From: Nocardia sp.
Lineage (GTDB): Bacteria; Actinomycetota; Actinomycetes; Mycobacteriales; Mycobacteriaceae
Assembly (NCBI RefSeq): GCF_025465275.1
Contig: NZ_JAODNK010000013.1
Span: 1 to 53,111 of the forward strand
DNA length: 53,111 bases
Direction: 5' to 3'
In this document: in pieces, positions 51,456-53,111 of the stretch
How the letters are laid out: each line of letters opens with the position of its first letter
Position numbering within the stretch: the first letter of the stretch is position 1
Position numbers and translations under genes: made by a program
The notes under the pieces: model-generated
Seen by the model: the letters and a program-made list of their open reading frames with translations, nothing else
What the model was told of the DNA's origin: nothing
The model's database searches: none

Positions 51456-52460
51456 ATGCCGACCGCATCCGCCACCGGAACCTCTTCTCGCCTGCTCTCG
51501 CTGTTGTCGCTGCTCCAGGTCCGGCGTGACTGGCCGGGGGAGCTGCTCGCCCAGCGGCTCGGTGTCAGCGACCGGACGGTGCGGCGCGACGTCGACCGCC
51601 TGCGCGATCTGGGTTACCCGGTCACAGCGGTGAAGGGGCCCGACGGCGGATACCGCCTCGAAGCAGGCAGCGACCTGCCGCCGCTATTGTTCGACGACGA
51701 GCAGGCGGTCGCGCTCGCGGTGGCGCTGCGGATCGCGGTCGGGACGGGAGCGGGCATCGAGGAGGCCGCCGCACGGGCCCTGGCCACGGTGCGGCAGGTA
51801 ATGCCGTCCCGGTTGCGGCACCGCATCGATGCCCTCGAGATCACCGCTGTCGAATCAGCGGCACGCGGGGACGGCCCCCAAGCCGACACCGAGGTTCTGC
51901 TCGCGCTGAGCGCCGCCATCCGATCCGCGGAGGAAGTGCGGTTCGACTACGGGTCACCGGTCCGGCCGGACGATGCCGGTCCGCGCCCGCCTCGCCGGGT
52001 GCAGCCGCACCACCTTGTGGTCCGCGGTGGACGCTGGTACCTCATCGGATGGGACCCCCAGCGTGGAGACTGGCGAATCCACCGCCTCGACCGGATGACC
52101 CTTCGTACCCCCAACGGACCACGTTTCACCCCTCGGCAGGTACCTGGCGGTGATGTCGCCGACTTCCTCGCGGCCCGGTTCAAAGGCTCCCCGAGCGCGA
52201 ACACCTGGCCATGCCAGGGCGAGGTGATCCTGAACCTCCCGGCCGAGCGGGTGGCCCCGTTCGCCGCTGATGGTGTTGTCGAACAGCTCGGCCCGGACCG
52301 AACCGGACTGCGGGCAGGTGCCTGGTCCTGGGGTGCTCTCGCGGCGACGCTCGCACGTTTCGACGCCGAGATCGAGGTCATCGGACCGAACGCATTGCGG
52401 CAGGCTTTCGCCGAGCTGTCCCGCCGCGCCGAACGCGCTGCGGGCAGCACGGCCGCGTGA
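51456..52460 (+). CDS. YafY-type transcriptional regulator (HTH_11 plus WYL)
   Basis: 334 residues from ATG 51456 (GTG 51447 possible). Winged helix about 10-65: LLSLLSLLQVRRDWPGELLA, LGVSDRTVRRDVDRLRDLGYPV. Then the linker LPPLLFDDEQAVALAVALR and the WYL domain (about 145-230) with VRPHHLVV-like QPHHLVVRGGRWYLIGWDPQRGDWRIHRLDRM, and the C-terminal WCX extension. WYL domains bind nucleic acids or nucleotide ligands, and these proteins usually repress a divergent gene, here the PhnB-like one. Confidence 0.94.
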   Translation: MPTASATGTSSRLLSLLSLLQVRRDWPGELLAQRLGVSDRTVRRDVDRLRDLGYPVTAVKGPDGGYRLEAGSDLPPLLFDDEQAVALAVALRIAVGTGAGIEEAAARALATVRQVMPSRLRHRIDALEITAVESAARGDGPQADTEVLLALSAAIRSAEEVRFDYGSPVRPDDAGPRPPRRVQPHHLVVRGGRWYLIGWDPQRGDWRIHRLDRMTLRTPNGPRFTPRQVPGGDVADFLAARFKGSPSANTWPCQGEVILNLPAERVAPFAADGVVEQLGPDRTGLRAGAWSWGALAATLARFDAEIEVIGPNALRQAFAELSRRAERAAGSTAA

Positions 52461-52506
52461 ACATCCGGCGTCCCTACAGTTTTCGCGGAACACCAGCGTC
52501 CGGTCA

Positions 52507-53111
52507 TCAAAAGTATCGGTACGGAACCATCGGCGTGAGGTCGAGATCGGCCAGTGCTGCGGCGCCGCGAATTGCATGGTCGCCCCCGGCGAGCACCAGG
52601 GTGCGCGCCGACTGGTAGTGGCAACCGGCGGCGGTGAACGCCCCTGCGGTGGCCAGCAGTCGCTCGTGATCTTTGGTGAACAGTGCTTCGGCTCGCTCCA
52701 CAATGGCTGTGGATATGGGGTTTGCGGCCACGATGGTCCGGGCCTCGGTGAGACGTGCACCGGCGTCGGGGTTTCCGGCGAGCACGGCGGCTTCGGCGCG
52801 CAGCGCTACATACCAGTGGAGCCAGATCCAGGTGAGCCAGCGCCAGACCTCGCTGGGCTCGGGCGCCATTCTTTCCAGTGCCTCGTCGGCATAGCCGTTG
52901 TGCAGCAGGAGGATCGAGTCGAAGACGGCCCTGTAGCCGTAGGCATGTTCCGGCGGGGTGTCGAGCTGGTTCATGACGGAGGTCCATTCGGACCGGGCGT
53001 CGTCGTCCGCGCGGAGGCCGTGGATCAACTCGACACCGGCCACTGCCGCGCCGAGGCCCGACCCGGTGGGGCTGCCGGTGCGGTGCCACGATTCGAGGAA
53101 TCGGACGCTGC
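52507..53111 (-). CDS. C-terminal part of a helical repeat (TPR-like) protein, cut by window end
   Basis: The frame is open to the window edge, so the N-terminus lies beyond base 53111; 200 codons are visible. They form helix pairs (EHAYGYRAVFDSILLLHNGYADEALERM, WYVALRAEAAVLAGNPDAGARLTEARTIV, AGAFTAAGCHYQSARTLVLAGG). This is the style of the TPR regions at the C-terminus of large AAA/adenylate-cyclase-like or LuxR-type regulators. No DNA-binding HTH is at the visible end. The assignment to such a regulator is inference. Confidence 0.7.
   Translation of the reverse strand, partial: SVRFLESWHRTGSPTGSGLGAAVAGVELIHGLRADDDARSEWTSVMNQLDTPPEHAYGYRAVFDSILLLHNGYADEALERMAPEPSEVWRWLTWIWLHWYVALRAEAAVLAGNPDAGARLTEARTIVAANPISTAIVERAEALFTKDHERLLATAGAFTAAGCHYQSARTLVLAGGDHAIRGAAALADLDLTPMVPYRYF

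Overview
The window looks like chromosomal DNA of a mycolic-acid actinomycete, most likely Nocardia or a close relative. It is GC-rich with strong G/C third-position bias. It carries gene families typical of Mycobacteriales: an MMPL exporter, an LdtMt2-like L,D-transpeptidase lipoprotein, a PE-PPE/cutinase-like secreted hydrolase, a DUF5313 membrane protein, an MAB_1171c-type membrane protein, a stand-alone LigD polymerase domain and a CrtL-type lycopene cyclase. The genus is inferred from gene content only.

Layout. 1-3.7 kb: end of a ureide/glyoxylate operon (gcl, glycerate kinase, allantoicase) that turns allantoate-derived glyoxylate into a glycolytic intermediate, closed by a perfect hairpin. 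3.8-8.3 kb: CynX-like MFS transporter, a decayed sigma-factor tail, lycopene cyclase, a proline/glutamine-rich one-pass membrane protein and an SDR. 8.3-9.5 kb: no intact gene, but the debris of a Ser/Thr protein kinase. 9.5-15.8 kb: catabolic block with a cupin divergent from an FMO/BVMO-like flavoprotein, then an IclR regulator divergent from a translationally coupled cupin, C-C hydrolase and class III extradiol dioxygenase operon (aromatic meta-cleavage), then a thioesterase behind a near-perfect operator. 15.9-22.3 kb: DUF5313 protein, membrane protein, SDR, SRPBCC protein, DJ-1/PfpI protein and an SRPBCC-epimerase fusion. 22.3-25.9 kb: complete osmoprotectant ABC transporter (proZ-proV-proW-proX order). 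26.3-27.5 kb: two secreted proteins.

27.7-34.7 kb is an accessory-looking region. It holds a P450 interrupted by one in-frame TGA, a large UPF1-like helicase fused to a C-terminal nuclease-like domain (possible defence gene), an XRE/DUF5753 + DUF6879 + small-protein cluster, and a serine-recombinase-like protein without the catalytic serine. 34.7-37 kb: LigD polymerase domain and L,D-transpeptidase.

37.2-45.9 kb is the most unusual part. An MMPL exporter is followed by a tightly coupled cassette (two HTH proteins, an ImmA/IrrE-like HExxH protein, an MAB_1171c-type membrane protein and an intact P450), then a two-component system. The DNA before the two-component system is a 'ghost' of the MMPL locus: its promoter, palindrome and start-codon region are joined directly to its terminator, with the coding sequence gone. 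The same 18-bp palindrome precedes the MMPL gene and the two-component operon, suggesting shared control.

46-53.1 kb: DUF4291 protein, HSL-type esterase, MarR regulator, secreted beta-rich protein, an AT-rich gap, methyltransferase, PhnB/VOC-like protein divergent from a WYL regulator, and a gene cut by the window end. No rRNA, tRNA, CRISPR array or intact insertion sequence was recognised.
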